Source: an uncultured Eubacteriales bacterium (GTDB lineage: Bacteria > Bacillota > Clostridia > Christensenellales > Aristaeellaceae). Taken from it: a stretch of DNA of 27,158 nucleotides. The notes below the pieces were generated by a model. It did not search any database, was not told the origin of the DNA, and saw nothing but the letters and a program-made list of their open reading frames with translations. Numbering within the stretch: the first letter of the stretch is position 1; the number at the start of each line of letters is the position of its first letter. The stretch is from contig URUF01000028.1 in NCBI GenBank assembly GCA_900550955.1, forward strand, positions 1 through 27,158, given 5' to 3'. A program made the translations under genes and the position numbers. Positions 1 through 8,002 of this stretch are shown one piece after another.

Positions 1-168
1 GGCGAACGGCGTAAGGAAACCTTGCTGCGCAAGGCTTCCGGCCCCACCGCGCATGCCGCTGGGCCGGATTACACTTGGAGAGCTGCGGCCCTCCAAACCT
101 CCCAATGGGGTTTATCGACAGGTTGGAACGGCTCCCTCCGGGAGCCGTTCCAAATGAAGGAGCTACCT
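1..168 (+). promoter_or_regulatory. Hairpin-rich leader upstream of yitT (possible structured RNA)
   Basis: No gene is convincing here. The stretch holds five consecutive inverted repeats: CCTTGC/GCAAGG (20-25/29-34), CCGGCCC/GGGCCGG (38-44/61-67), TTGGAG/CTCCAA (75-80/91-96), AAACCTC/GGGGTTT (95-101/107-113, one G-T pair) and a perfect 12-bp stem with a 3-base loop (125-136/140-151). The last stem ends six bases before the yitT ribosome binding site AAGGAG (157-162) and has no T-run, so it is not an ordinary terminator. TCCAA(A)CCT at 92-100 can also pair with AGGTTGGA at 120-127, which excludes both middle hairpins. That suggests a switchable 5' leader. I could not match it to a known riboswitch, 6S, SRP, tmRNA or RNase P core. 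The 5' end may lie outside the window. Confidence 0.5.
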
Positions 169-1023
169 ATGAAAAATATATTGCTAAAAAACGAGCGCGT
201 ATCGGCCTATGTGCAAATCCTTCTTGGCAGCCTGATAGGCGCGGCCGCGTATCCGCTGTTTCTGGTGCCCAACCACATCGCCCCAGGCGGACTTACAGGC
301 CTTGCCACGGTGATTCACTACCTGTTCCGCCTGCCCGTGGGCGCCACAAGCCTGGTGATGAACATTCCCCTATTTTTGATTGGCTACCGGGCTATGGGCC
401 GTGTTTTTGTGCTGCGTTCGCTCATCGCCACGGTATGCTTTTCCCTGCTGATAGACGTGCTGCCCCTTCCCGCCATGACGCAGGACCCGCTGCTTGGGGC
501 CGTATTTGGCGGGGTGCTGCTGGGCGCGGGCCTGGGCCTGATTTTGCGCGGCGGCGCAACCACCGGCGGCACCGATATGGTCGCCCGTATGATTCACAGC
601 CGCTTCCAGCACATTTCGGTAGGCGCGATCCTGATGCTGATTGATTGCTGCGTGGTCGCGCTGGCAGGCTTCTTTATCCAGGTGGAGTATGCGCTGTACG
701 CCTTCATCTCGCTATATGGCTCCAGCAAGCTCATCGACACGGTGATGGACGGCCTCACGCGCGAAAAGGCCTGCTATGTGATTTCCGCCCAGCACGAGGC
801 GGTTAAGCAAGCGTTGATGTCGGAATTGGATCGCGGCGTAACGGTGTTGCGCGCCGAGGGCGGATACAGCGGGCAGGAGCGCCCGATGCTGCTGTGCGTG
901 GTTAGCGCGCAGGAGGTTGGGCGCCTCAAGGCCATTGTACGCCTTGCGGATGAAAGCGCCTTCGTGTTCATCAGCGACGCGCATGAGGTGCTGGGCGAGG
1001 GCTTCCGCAAGCTTGCGGACTAG
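169..1023 (+). CDS. yitT: YitT family membrane protein with C-terminal DUF2179 domain
   Basis: The product is a polytopic inner-membrane protein of 284 residues, the usual size for the YitT/DUF161 family. About five to six hydrophobic helices span residues 13-190. They include the family-typical start VPNHIAPGGLTG (33-44) and the glycine-rich segment RGGATTGGTDM (127-137). Residues about 210-275 form the soluble DUF2179 domain, ending in a DESAFVFISDAHEVLGEGF-like stretch. The biochemical role of the family is not established; members are often called putative transporters. The start at 169 is chosen because AAGGAG lies six bases upstream and because the family N-terminus begins here. An open frame continues upstream to 22 but runs through the hairpin region and looks non-coding. 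The gene stands alone and converges on the ttcA-like gene. Confidence 0.9.
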   Translation: MKNILLKNERVSAYVQILLGSLIGAAAYPLFLVPNHIAPGGLTGLATVIHYLFRLPVGATSLVMNIPLFLIGYRAMGRVFVLRSLIATVCFSLLIDVLPLPAMTQDPLLGAVFGGVLLGAGLGLILRGGATTGGTDMVARMIHSRFQHISVGAILMLIDCCVVALAGFFIQVEYALYAFISLYGSSKLIDTVMDGLTREKACYVISAQHEAVKQALMSELDRGVTVLRAEGGYSGQERPMLLCVVSAQEVGRLKAIVRLADESAFVFISDAHEVLGEGFRKLAD

Positions 1024-1101
1024 GCGGCCAAATTGCAAAAGGCGGCGCTTTGCCGCAAAGCGAATGGAAAGAAGCCCGCCGCAGGCGCGCTTTTGCGGCG
1101 C

Positions 1102-1141
1102 AAAAACCCCGCCCTCAAGCTGCTTGAAGGCGGGGTTTTTT
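1102..1141. terminator. Bidirectional intrinsic terminator between yitT and the ttcA-like gene
   Basis: CCCCGCC (1107-1113) pairs with GGCGGGG (1129-1135) around an inner CAAG/CTTG stem (1116-1119/1123-1126). It is followed by TTTTTT on the plus strand (1136-1141) and preceded by AAAAA (1102-1106), which gives a T-run to minus-strand transcripts. It lies between convergent genes, so it can stop both. Confidence 0.88.
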
Positions 1142-1175
1142 GTGCCGCCGCACGCAAGGCCGCCCCGCGGCCTGC

Positions 1176-1907
1176 TTACGCGCCGGGCCCTTTCTCCTTT
1201 TCCCACAGCGCATACTGCTCCACGTTCTTCAGCGCCCCCAGCATCATTTCCTTCACGTTGGGGTAGCGCCGGGCCAGCTCGGCCAGCAGCTCCTTCATCT
1301 CCTGGCGCTTGGTGTGCCCGTCCGCCGGGCACGGGTTTTTCAGCACCGGCAGGTTGAGCGCCTTTTGCATGTGTATGCAGTGCTTTTCAGGCAGATATAC
1401 CATGGGGCGGATCATCGTAAGGTCGCTGCGGCTCATATACGTGCAGGGATGGAAGGTATGCAGCCGGCCCTCAAAAATTACGCTCATCATCAGGGTTTCC
1501 AGCGCGTCCTCGCGGTGATGGCCCAGGGCCAGCTTGTTGCAGCCAAGCTCCTTGCTCATATCGCACAGCATGCCGCGGCGCATCTTGGCGCACAGGGCGC
1601 AGGGGTTGTCCTCGTTCCGCCACTCAAACAAAATTTGATAAATCTCCGTATGGCGTATCACAATGGGCACGTCCAGCTGCCTGCAAAGCGCCTCAATGGC
1701 CGACGTATCCGGCTTTTCCTTGCCGGAGGTAAGCATGATGGCCTGTAAAGTAAAATCGTGATGCCGCACATAGCGGTACAGGCTCAGGGCGTTAAGCAGA
1801 AGCAGGCTGTCCTTGCCGCCGCTTACGCCTACGGCCACGCGGTCGCCGGGCTGAATCATGCCAAAGTCCTCATCCGCCCTGCGGATGCATCCAAGCGTTG
1901 TTTTCAA
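1176..1907 (-). CDS. ttcA: TtcA-like tRNA 2-thiocytidine synthetase (PP-loop ATPase)
   Basis: The protein has the N-type ATP-pyrophosphatase fold of tRNA-modifying enzymes. The PP-loop SGGKDS is near residues 29-34, with GHHREDALET further on. The CALC pair plus a third cysteine (NPCPADGH) would hold the iron-sulfur cluster used by TtcA-type enzymes to thiolate tRNA cytidine-32; related family members modify other positions, so the exact target is inferred. At about 243 residues it is shorter than E. coli TtcA (about 310). Start: a TTG at 1907 has AAGGGG seven bases upstream. A second TTG at 1913 overlaps the stop of the upstream VanW gene as TTGA but sits only one base from the AAGGGG. I prefer 1907. 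It is the last gene of the ftsH unit and ends just before the bidirectional terminator. Confidence 0.85.
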   Translation of the reverse strand: MKTTLGCIRRADEDFGMIQPGDRVAVGVSGGKDSLLLLNALSLYRYVRHHDFTLQAIMLTSGKEKPDTSAIEALCRQLDVPIVIRHTEIYQILFEWRNEDNPCALCAKMRRGMLCDMSKELGCNKLALGHHREDALETLMMSVIFEGRLHTFHPCTYMSRSDLTMIRPMVYLPEKHCIHMQKALNLPVLKNPCPADGHTKRQEMKELLAELARRYPNVKEMMLGALKNVEQYALWEKEKGPGA

Positions 1908-1909
1908 TG

Positions 1910-3544
1910 TCAAACCCCTTCGCGCTGCGTTACGCCCACGTACACCGTATCCGCCTTCGCGGGATAGGTATCCGTGCTTACCTTTTTGCGTTCGGTTTCC
2001 ACGCCGTTCACCCGCGTGATCAGGTAAGCCTCCACCACATAGCCGTCGTGGCCCTTTACGGTTTTGGTTTCGTCCACATAGGTCACATAGTTAGCGTTTT
2101 TATCGTTTGTGATAATGGGCTCCTCGGGCTTGGGGAGGGTTTGCACGGTTTCGGCCGTCAGCTCATACGTAACGCCGTTAAGGGACGGGCCGTACAGCCG
2201 CACCTCGCACATAAGCTTCTTTTTGTTGCTGGGGCTGGAAATCACATGCGCAGCCAGATAAACCGTGCCGCCGGAATTGTTGCGGAAGGTGAAGTCGATC
2301 TCGCGCCCGCGCGTATCGCTCACGGTTGCGTCCTTGCCAAGCTCGGTATAGCTTACCTCCTTGGAGTGCGGCTCGCGGTTAAGAATCGTCATGCCGCCCT
2401 GGATGGCCGCCAGGTATACCGTGCTGCTGGCCTGGCACACGCCGCCGCCAATGCCCCAGGTTTCATAGCCATAGGCATATTCAATGGCGGGCAGGTACCC
2501 GTTTTCCAGGGTGCGCCTGCCAACCGTGGTGTTGAAGCTGAACTTTTTCCCATCCGCCAGGCTCATGCCGTTGATTTTGCCAAACGCAACGCGGATGTTC
2601 TCCGTGCGGTCCTGGCTGGAGGAGCTGGAGATGGGCGTTACCGCGCGGCAGCGCAGCTCCACCGTTTTGGCAAGGTCCTCCACCGTCACATTGGGCGCGA
2701 TAAGGGTGGGCTCCAAAAGCACCTCTCCGCTTTCCAGGTTGCTCACCATTTCCAAAATGCGCTCGCGCACGGCGGTAATATCCAGCTCCTGGCCATATAC
2801 CTCCTGCTGATAGGTGAAGGGGGCGTCGCTGTTGTCCGGATTAAAGCTGATGATATACGCGTCCGTTGGCGAACGGTACGCCGCGCTTTGCGCCGATTGC
2901 AAAATCACGTCGATCTGGGTGGTATCGGCGCTCTGCTGCGCGCTGGAAAACGTGTTTGAGGTAGTTTTTGCGCGCTCGATTTCATCCCGCAGGGCGAAGA
3001 TATCCTTGCGGTTGTTCGCGTCCACATCGTGCCCTACGGCCCAGGCCTGGCTCAGCGCCGCGGTAGGGTCAAAGGAGATGCCCAGCATCTGCGCGGTGAT
3101 TTCCTTGTACTGGCCCGCGCCGTAGCGCAGGCGCACATACCAGCTGTTTTGCTTTTGGTTTACCTGATCCCATACCAGCTGGCTGCCCTCGGCCCAGGTT
3201 TTGCCGCTTAAATCAATGCCGTCCACGCTTACGTTGTCCGCAAAAACGCTCATATAGGGCCTGATATCGCTTTGCGTTTTCCATATGTAGCCTGCGGCCC
3301 CCGCGCCTCCCAGCAGCGCCAGCACCAAAAGCACCTTCACAAGCTGCCATTTCAGGCTGCGTTTTTTGCGCGGCTTTTGGCGTTGCGGCGGGGCGCTGTT
3401 TTTCCTGCCGCCGCCGCCCGTGCCGGACGCGCGCGCGCGGGCCTGCGCCGGCTGCGCGGCCCTGGGCGCGGGAGCGTACCAGTTTTGTTCATACTGCGTG
3501 CCCTGCTGCTGTGGCTGCGGGCGATAACCCTGGTTGTACATCAT
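1910..3544 (-). CDS. VanW family cell-wall protein with PG-binding and G5-like domains
   Basis: This is a membrane-anchored extracytoplasmic protein of about 544 residues. The first 65 residues are a disordered cytoplasmic tail rich in Q, P, A and basic residues, ending in RKKRSLK. One transmembrane helix spans about 67-88. Next comes a region like the PG_binding_4 repeats often seen before VanW (about 100-300). The VanW domain (about 310-440) carries the hallmark GIGGGVCQASSTVY. The C-terminal 75 residues (VQTLPKPEEPI to VYVGV) resemble a G5 domain, a predicted wall-binding fold. VanW is named from vancomycin-resistance clusters, but most homologues are general envelope proteins of unknown activity, and no van genes are nearby. 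AAAGGAG (3550-3556) overlaps the upstream stop and lies five bases from ATG 3544; ATG 3541 and GTG 3547 are alternatives. Confidence 0.88.
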   Translation of the reverse strand: MMYNQGYRPQPQQQGTQYEQNWYAPAPRAAQPAQARARASGTGGGGRKNSAPPQRQKPRKKRSLKWQLVKVLLVLALLGGAGAAGYIWKTQSDIRPYMSVFADNVSVDGIDLSGKTWAEGSQLVWDQVNQKQNSWYVRLRYGAGQYKEITAQMLGISFDPTAALSQAWAVGHDVDANNRKDIFALRDEIERAKTTSNTFSSAQQSADTTQIDVILQSAQSAAYRSPTDAYIISFNPDNSDAPFTYQQEVYGQELDITAVRERILEMVSNLESGEVLLEPTLIAPNVTVEDLAKTVELRCRAVTPISSSSSQDRTENIRVAFGKINGMSLADGKKFSFNTTVGRRTLENGYLPAIEYAYGYETWGIGGGVCQASSTVYLAAIQGGMTILNREPHSKEVSYTELGKDATVSDTRGREIDFTFRNNSGGTVYLAAHVISSPSNKKKLMCEVRLYGPSLNGVTYELTAETVQTLPKPEEPIITNDKNANYVTYVDETKTVKGHDGYVVEAYLITRVNGVETERKKVSTDTYPAKADTVYVGVTQREGV

Positions 3545-3554
3545 CACAGCTCCT

Positions 3555-4454
3555 TTAGCGTGATTGGGTGCGTTCTATTGCGTTCAAAAGGGTCTGGATA
3601 TCCTGCTCCATGCTGTGCCAGCCGGACGGAAGCCGTCCCATGCGCGCCTGCGTATCCGCGTCGCCGTGGTAATCGCTGCCGCCGGTTACAAGCAGCCCCT
3701 CGCTTAGGGCCATCTGTGCCAGCGCCTGCGCGCGCCGCCTGCCCGCCGAGGGATGAAACGCCTCTATGCCCATAAGGCCGCGCGCCTTCAGCTCCTTCAC
3801 CAGCGCGTACAGCGCCGCGTCCTCAAGCCCCATGCGCATGGGATGGGCCAAAACCGGCACAAGCCCCATGGAACGCAGCCGCGCCACGGCCTCGCCCGTT
3901 GGCAGCAGCGGCCTTGGCACATACGCGGGGCGGCCCTCGCCCAGGTAACGGTCAAAGGCATGCTTTACCGTAGGCGCAGCGCCTTCCTTTACCAGCGCGC
4001 GGGCGATATGCGCGCGGCCCACCGCGGGCCTGTCCAGCGCCTCGCGCGCCTGGGGCGAAAGGCGTATGCCCTCCCCCTCCAGCAAAGCAAGCATTTTCTG
4101 CGCCTGCTCGCGCCTGTCGGCCTCGCTCTTATGCAAAAAGTCAACCAGCGGCGCGTTGCGCGCATCCGCGCCGTAGCCCAGCACATGCACGCGCCCTCCC
4201 TGGCCGGCGCTTACCTCCACGCCGGGGATGAAGCAAAGGGGGCCGCCCTCCGCGCACTGGGCCGAAGCCGCCTGCGCCATCCGCGCAAGGCCGCTAACGG
4301 TATCGTGATCCGTCAGCGCCAGGCAGCGCAGGCCCAGCCGCCGCGCCATGCCGCACAGCTCCTCAGGCGTTTTCAGCCCGTCGGAAAATATGCTGTGCAG
4401 GTGCAAATCGGCCCGGCCCGCGCTCAGCGCGCGCGCCGGGCCCGAGTCTGGCAT
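3555..4454 (-). CDS. PHP-domain metal-dependent phosphoesterase (RNase AM/TrpH-like)
   Basis: The protein belongs to the PHP family that includes YciV/RNase AM and 3',5'-nucleoside bisphosphate phosphatases. Metal-ligand motifs appear in the expected order: DLHLHS (residues 16-21), LTDHDT (47-52), PGVE (77-80), HVLGYG (90-95), LAHP (203-206), the FHPS histidine (234) and GGSDYHG (258-264). The middle contains the helical insertion usual for this subfamily (HIARALVKEG). The likely reaction is removal of phosphate from short nucleic-acid or nucleotide ends with Mn or Zn; the substrate is inferred. The frame is open further upstream. I use ATG 4454, where GGAG lies 13 bases upstream; ATG 4475 overlaps the end of ftsH and is a real alternative. 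It lies between ftsH and the VanW gene in one unit. Confidence 0.86.
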   Translation of the reverse strand: MPDSGPARALSAGRADLHLHSIFSDGLKTPEELCGMARRLGLRCLALTDHDTVSGLARMAQAASAQCAEGGPLCFIPGVEVSAGQGGRVHVLGYGADARNAPLVDFLHKSEADRREQAQKMLALLEGEGIRLSPQAREALDRPAVGRAHIARALVKEGAAPTVKHAFDRYLGEGRPAYVPRPLLPTGEAVARLRSMGLVPVLAHPMRMGLEDAALYALVKELKARGLMGIEAFHPSAGRRRAQALAQMALSEGLLVTGGSDYHGDADTQARMGRLPSGWHSMEQDIQTLLNAIERTQSR

Positions 4455-4464
4455 TCTGCGGGCG

Positions 4465-6501
4465 TTACTCCGCATCGTCGGGGTCAATGAAGGGTTCGTT
4501 CTCATGCGCGTCCGGCGGATTCGGGGCCGCAAAGCCCGCGGCATGCGCGCCGTCGGCTTCGGTAGCGGGCGTGGGGCTGTCCTGCGCGTCCGGCGCGGGC
4601 TGCATCTTCTCCGCCTCGGTCATGGGCGGCAGGGCTTCGCCCCGCATCACGGTTTCAAATTCTGCACGGTTAAGCGTGTCGCGCTCCAATAACGCCTCGG
4701 CCACGGCGGTCAGCTTATCCTTATGCTGGGTAAGCAGCTCGCACGCGCGCTTGTAGCACGCGTCCAGCAGGCTTTTCACCTCCGCGTCAATGGCGGCGGC
4801 GCTTTGCTCGCTGTATTCGCGGCTCTGGCCAAATTCCATGCCCACGAACACCTCCTGGTCGCTGCCCAGGTACACGGGGCCAATCTTCTCGCTCATGCCC
4901 CACTGCGTTACCATGCGGCGGCACAGCTCGGTGGCGCGCTTGATATCGCTGCTCGCGCCGGTGGAGATATCCTCAAGCGAAACCCGCTCGGCGGCGTTTC
5001 CGCCCAGCGCCATGGTTATCATACCCAGCAGGCCCTTGCGGCTGTAATTATCGTTTTCCTCATTGGGCAGGCTTAGCGTATAGCCGCCTGCCTGGCCGCG
5101 CGGCACGATGGTTACCAAATGCACGTCGTCGCATTCCGGCAGCAGGTTTGCAATCACCGCATGGCCCGCCTCGTGATAGGCGGTGGTTTTGCGGTCGCGC
5201 GGGGTTACCTTATGGCTGCGCTTTTCAGGGCCCATCTGCACGCGGCTTACCGCGTCCACAAGCTCCTGCTGGCCTACCTTGCTCTTTTTGCGGCGCACGG
5301 CCAAAATCGCGCCCTCGTTCATTACGTTTTCCAGGTCCGCGCCGCTGGAATAGGGCATGCGCTTGGCGATGTTCTCCAAATCCACGTCCTTATCCAGCGC
5401 TTTGCCGCGGCTGTGCACCTTCAAAATTTCCACGCGGCCTTCCAGGTCGGGATAGTTAACGGTGACTTGGCGGTCAAACCGGCCGGGGCGCAAAAGCGCG
5501 GGATCCAGGATGTCGCGGCGGTTGGTGGCCGCCATCACGATTACGCCCTCGTTCATGGAAAAGCCGTCCATCTCCACCAGCAGCTGGTTAAGCGTCTGCT
5601 CGCGTTCGTCATGCCCGCCGCCCAGGCCCGCGCCGCGGTGGCGGCCCACCGCGTCGATCTCGTCAATAAACACAATGGCGGGCGCGGCCTTCTTGGCCTG
5701 GTCAAACAAATCGCGCACGCGGCTTGCGCCCACGCCCACGAACATCTCCACAAAGTCCGAACCGGAAATGGAGAAGAACGGGGCGTTGGCCTCGCCCGCC
5801 ACGGCCTTGGCCAGCAGCGTTTTGCCCGTGCCGGGAGGGCCCACCAGCAATACGCCCTTGGGGATGCGCGCGCCCATATCCGTATAGGCCTTGGGGTTCT
5901 TCAGGAAATCCACCATTTCCTGAAGCTCCTCCTTTTCCTCCTTGGCGCCGGCCACATCCTTAAAGGTAACGCGGTTTTTGGAGGGGTCGCTCATGCGGGC
6001 GCGGCTCTTGCCAAAGTTCATCACCTTGCTGTTGCCGCCGCCCTGGCGCGCCATAATGAAATACCACAGCCCAAACGTGATTGCAATCATCAGCAGGAAG
6101 GGCAAAAACTCCATATACCAGGGGGTTACCACCGGCGCGCGGTACTCCACCGTGAAGGGCAGGTCGTTTACGCTAATCTCGTCCAGCTCCTTGCCCTGCT
6201 GGGCGGCGGTCATCTGCCTTACGGTATCGATAAAGTCCGAACCGATGGTGGTTTCAAAGTCGTACCCGCGCTCGGGAAAATCCGCGTCGGCTACGCTGCC
6301 GTTGCGGTACAGGCCCACCAGCGACGTGCCGCGGATGGCGACCGCCTTTACATTGTCCTCACGGATGGCGGTCAATAGCTGGGGATACTCAATGCGGCGG
6401 CTCACCGTTTGCCCAAAACCGCCGTTAAGCGCCACGGCGATCAGGATAAATGCGGCTACCAGCACCACATAACCCATCATTCCTCGTTGGTTCTTCTTCA
6501 A
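4465..6501 (-). CDS. ftsH: ATP-dependent zinc metalloprotease FtsH
   Basis: FtsH is the membrane-bound AAA+ protease that extracts and degrades misfolded membrane proteins and selected regulators. The roughly 678-residue product has the complete plan: transmembrane helix 1 (about 8-29), an extracytoplasmic domain, transmembrane helix 2 (about 128-150), Walker A GPPGTGKT (221-228), Walker B VFIDEID (277-283), the second region of homology ending RPGRFDRQ, the zinc site HEAGH (443-447) and the third-ligand region LEDISTGASSDI. The C-terminal tail is acidic, rich in alanine and proline, and likely disordered. Start: the best ribosome binding site, AAGGAGG (6511-6517), precedes a TTG at 6501 by nine bases and gives the family-like start LKKNQRG. 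An upstream ATG at 6567 would place that site inside the gene. It is the first gene of a minus-strand unit. Confidence 0.97.
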   Translation of the reverse strand: MKKNQRGMMGYVVLVAAFILIAVALNGGFGQTVSRRIEYPQLLTAIREDNVKAVAIRGTSLVGLYRNGSVADADFPERGYDFETTIGSDFIDTVRQMTAAQQGKELDEISVNDLPFTVEYRAPVVTPWYMEFLPFLLMIAITFGLWYFIMARQGGGNSKVMNFGKSRARMSDPSKNRVTFKDVAGAKEEKEELQEMVDFLKNPKAYTDMGARIPKGVLLVGPPGTGKTLLAKAVAGEANAPFFSISGSDFVEMFVGVGASRVRDLFDQAKKAAPAIVFIDEIDAVGRHRGAGLGGGHDEREQTLNQLLVEMDGFSMNEGVIVMAATNRRDILDPALLRPGRFDRQVTVNYPDLEGRVEILKVHSRGKALDKDVDLENIAKRMPYSSGADLENVMNEGAILAVRRKKSKVGQQELVDAVSRVQMGPEKRSHKVTPRDRKTTAYHEAGHAVIANLLPECDDVHLVTIVPRGQAGGYTLSLPNEENDNYSRKGLLGMITMALGGNAAERVSLEDISTGASSDIKRATELCRRMVTQWGMSEKIGPVYLGSDQEVFVGMEFGQSREYSEQSAAAIDAEVKSLLDACYKRACELLTQHKDKLTAVAEALLERDTLNRAEFETVMRGEALPPMTEAEKMQPAPDAQDSPTPATEADGAHAAGFAAPNPPDAHENEPFIDPDDAE

Positions 6502-6581
6502 AATGAAAGTCCTCCTTGCGTTAACGCCGCGGTTTGCCCGCTTTTGGGTACGCCAAAGGCGCGCCATGACGCGACAGAACC

Positions 6582-6611
6582 ATTATATCATAGGATGGCC
6601 CCATTGTACAA
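6582..6611 (-). promoter_or_regulatory. Sigma-A-type promoter for the ftsH unit
   Basis: On the minus strand TTGTAC (complement of 6606-6611) is followed after 18 bases by a perfect TATAAT (complement of 6582-6587). The -10 box lies about 80 bases before the ftsH start codon. The -35 is part of the small palindrome TTGTACAA. Confidence 0.72.
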
Positions 6612-6718
6612 AGGAATTTCGTAAATTCTTGACAGCTTTGGATTGAAAGCGCGTCCCCCTCCTCCTTCCTTTGGAAAAACCGGCGGGGCCCTTGCGGCGG
6701 CCTGGCGCAGCCAGCCTC

Positions 6719-6747
6719 TTGCCGGGCGGCAAAAATCCCGGTATAAT
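6719..6747 (+). promoter_or_regulatory. Sigma-A-type promoter for the serine hydrolase
   Basis: A perfect TATAAT at 6742-6747 is preceded after 17 bases by TTGCCG (6719-6724), which matches four of six -35 consensus bases. It lies 36 bases before the start codon, in the gap transcribed divergently from ftsH. A TTGACA at 6629-6634 lacks a matching -10. Confidence 0.6.
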
Positions 6748-6783
6748 GCTGATAAACAACGCTTAGGAGGGAGGCGGTTTGGG

Positions 6784-7986
6784 ATGAGGCGCGTTTTGGC
6801 AGCGCTATTGGCCTGCCTGCTGCTTGCGCTATGCCCCTCCGCCTGCCTGGGCCAGGCGGAGGACAACGCCGCCGGCAGGCTGGATGAAATGTTTAAGCGC
6901 TACGATACGCTGGGCGCATGCGTCGCCGTGATTCAAAACGGCTCGGTCACCTATGTGCATTGCTACGGCCAAGCCAGGCCGGGCGGCCCCGACATCACCG
7001 CCGGTACGGTTTTCCAGGTGGGCAGCATTTCCAAAATGGTAGCGAACATCGGCTTGATGCAGCTTCTGGATGCGCATGGTCTTTCTTTGGACAGCGAGCT
7101 GGGCGGCGTGCTGGGCTATCCCGTGCGCCATCCGGACTATCCCGATACGCCTGTGACCCTTCGCCAGCTCATGACCCATACCGCCTCCCTGCGCGACAGC
7201 GGCGATTACCAGGAGGCCCTCTACGGCAGCCCGCGCCCTCTAAGCCAGCTTTTGGGCCAGCGGGCGCAGTTTTCATTTTACAAGGATCAGGAGCCGGGCC
7301 TGAAGCGCGCGTATTCCAATTTTGGCGGCGGGCTGATCGGCAGCCTTATCGAGGCGCTTTCCGGCGAAACCCTGGACGGCTACATGGAGAAAAACGTCTT
7401 TGCGCCGCTGGATATCGCCGCCGCCTATCAGCCGTCGCGCATTCCCCAGTCTACGCCCATGGCCGATATGTACCTGATGCCCCGGAGGCAGCTCGCCAAG
7501 GCCCTCAGGGAGGATTCCACCGCCATTGCTAGCCCGGACGCGGAAACGCACTACTTCCTCACGGCGGGCAAGCTGGTCATCTCCGCCCCGGATTTGGCCA
7601 AGCTGCTCATTGCCCTGTGCGACGGCGGCGTGTACCAAAACGCGCGCATCCTCAAGGAAAGCGCCGTGCGCGAGATCATCACCCCGCAAAATTACCGCGG
7701 CAGCGTAGCCTGCGAAAGCGGCAACGGCCTGTTTTTAAACATTATCACAAACGACCAGGTGGAGGGCCGCACCATGTACGGCCACGGCGGCAAAGCCAAC
7801 GGCATGCTCTGCGCCGCCTATTTTGACCCTGCCGACCGTACCGGGGTCGTTATGCTTACCAACGGCTGCAATAACCGCAGCGTGTATAACGGCGTGGGCA
7901 TGCTGGGCCGGCAGGTTATGCGGCTGTGCTACGAGCTGCTTATTACCCCCACGCACGCGGTGGAGGACCCTTTTTTGGTGGAGTAA
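6784..7986 (+). CDS. Exported serine hydrolase of the beta-lactamase/PBP-like (class C) family
   Basis: This 400-residue protein has an N-terminal signal peptide (basic MRR, hydrophobic core to about residue 20). It carries the three motifs of AmpC-type penicillin-recognising enzymes: SISK with nucleophile S81 and K84, YSN (177-179), and HGG (334-336) in place of KTG. Such proteins include esterases, D-aminopeptidases and peptidoglycan-editing enzymes as well as beta-lactamases. HGG instead of KTG leans towards the esterase or peptidase side, so I do not call it a resistance gene. Cysteine 21 follows PSA, a poor lipobox, so lipoprotein status is doubtful. Start: GGGAGG (6769-6774) lies nine bases before ATG 6784. 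No terminator separates it from the germination operon, but that operon has its own promoter signal. Confidence 0.87.
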   Translation: MRRVLAALLACLLLALCPSACLGQAEDNAAGRLDEMFKRYDTLGACVAVIQNGSVTYVHCYGQARPGGPDITAGTVFQVGSISKMVANIGLMQLLDAHGLSLDSELGGVLGYPVRHPDYPDTPVTLRQLMTHTASLRDSGDYQEALYGSPRPLSQLLGQRAQFSFYKDQEPGLKRAYSNFGGGLIGSLIEALSGETLDGYMEKNVFAPLDIAAAYQPSRIPQSTPMADMYLMPRRQLAKALREDSTAIASPDAETHYFLTAGKLVISAPDLAKLLIALCDGGVYQNARILKESAVREIITPQNYRGSVACESGNGLFLNIITNDQVEGRTMYGHGGKANGMLCAAYFDPADRTGVVMLTNGCNNRSVYNGVGMLGRQVMRLCYELLITPTHAVEDPFLVE

Positions 7987-8002
7987 GCCCTGCTTTGCGC
8001 CC

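Noticed and set aside
114..151. T-box-like sequence (AGGTTGGAACGG) before a hairpin
   Set aside because: It differs from the T-box core (GGTGGNACC), there is no recognisable specifier stem, and the following hairpin has no T-run.
22..168. In-frame upstream extension of the yitT coding frame
   Set aside because: It runs through five hairpins, has no ribosome binding site and lacks resemblance to the family N-terminus; AAGGAG sits before ATG 169.
1910..3544. VanW gene as evidence for vancomycin resistance
   Set aside because: No vanA-, vanH-, vanX-, vanR- or vanS-like gene is nearby; VanW domains are common in Gram-positive envelope proteins.
5119..6378. Long plus-strand open frame opposite ftsH
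   Set aside because: It is antisense to the conserved FtsH domains and lacks a ribosome binding site and any recognisable motif.
6606..6611. TTGTACAA at the ftsH -35 box as a half-site of the prfC operator
   Set aside because: It shares only the TTGTAC core and lacks the second arm and 7-base spacing, so chance is likely.
6629..6634. TTGACA on the plus strand as a promoter for the serine hydrolase
   Set aside because: No -10-like box lies 16-18 bases downstream; the TATAAT at 6742 fits better.
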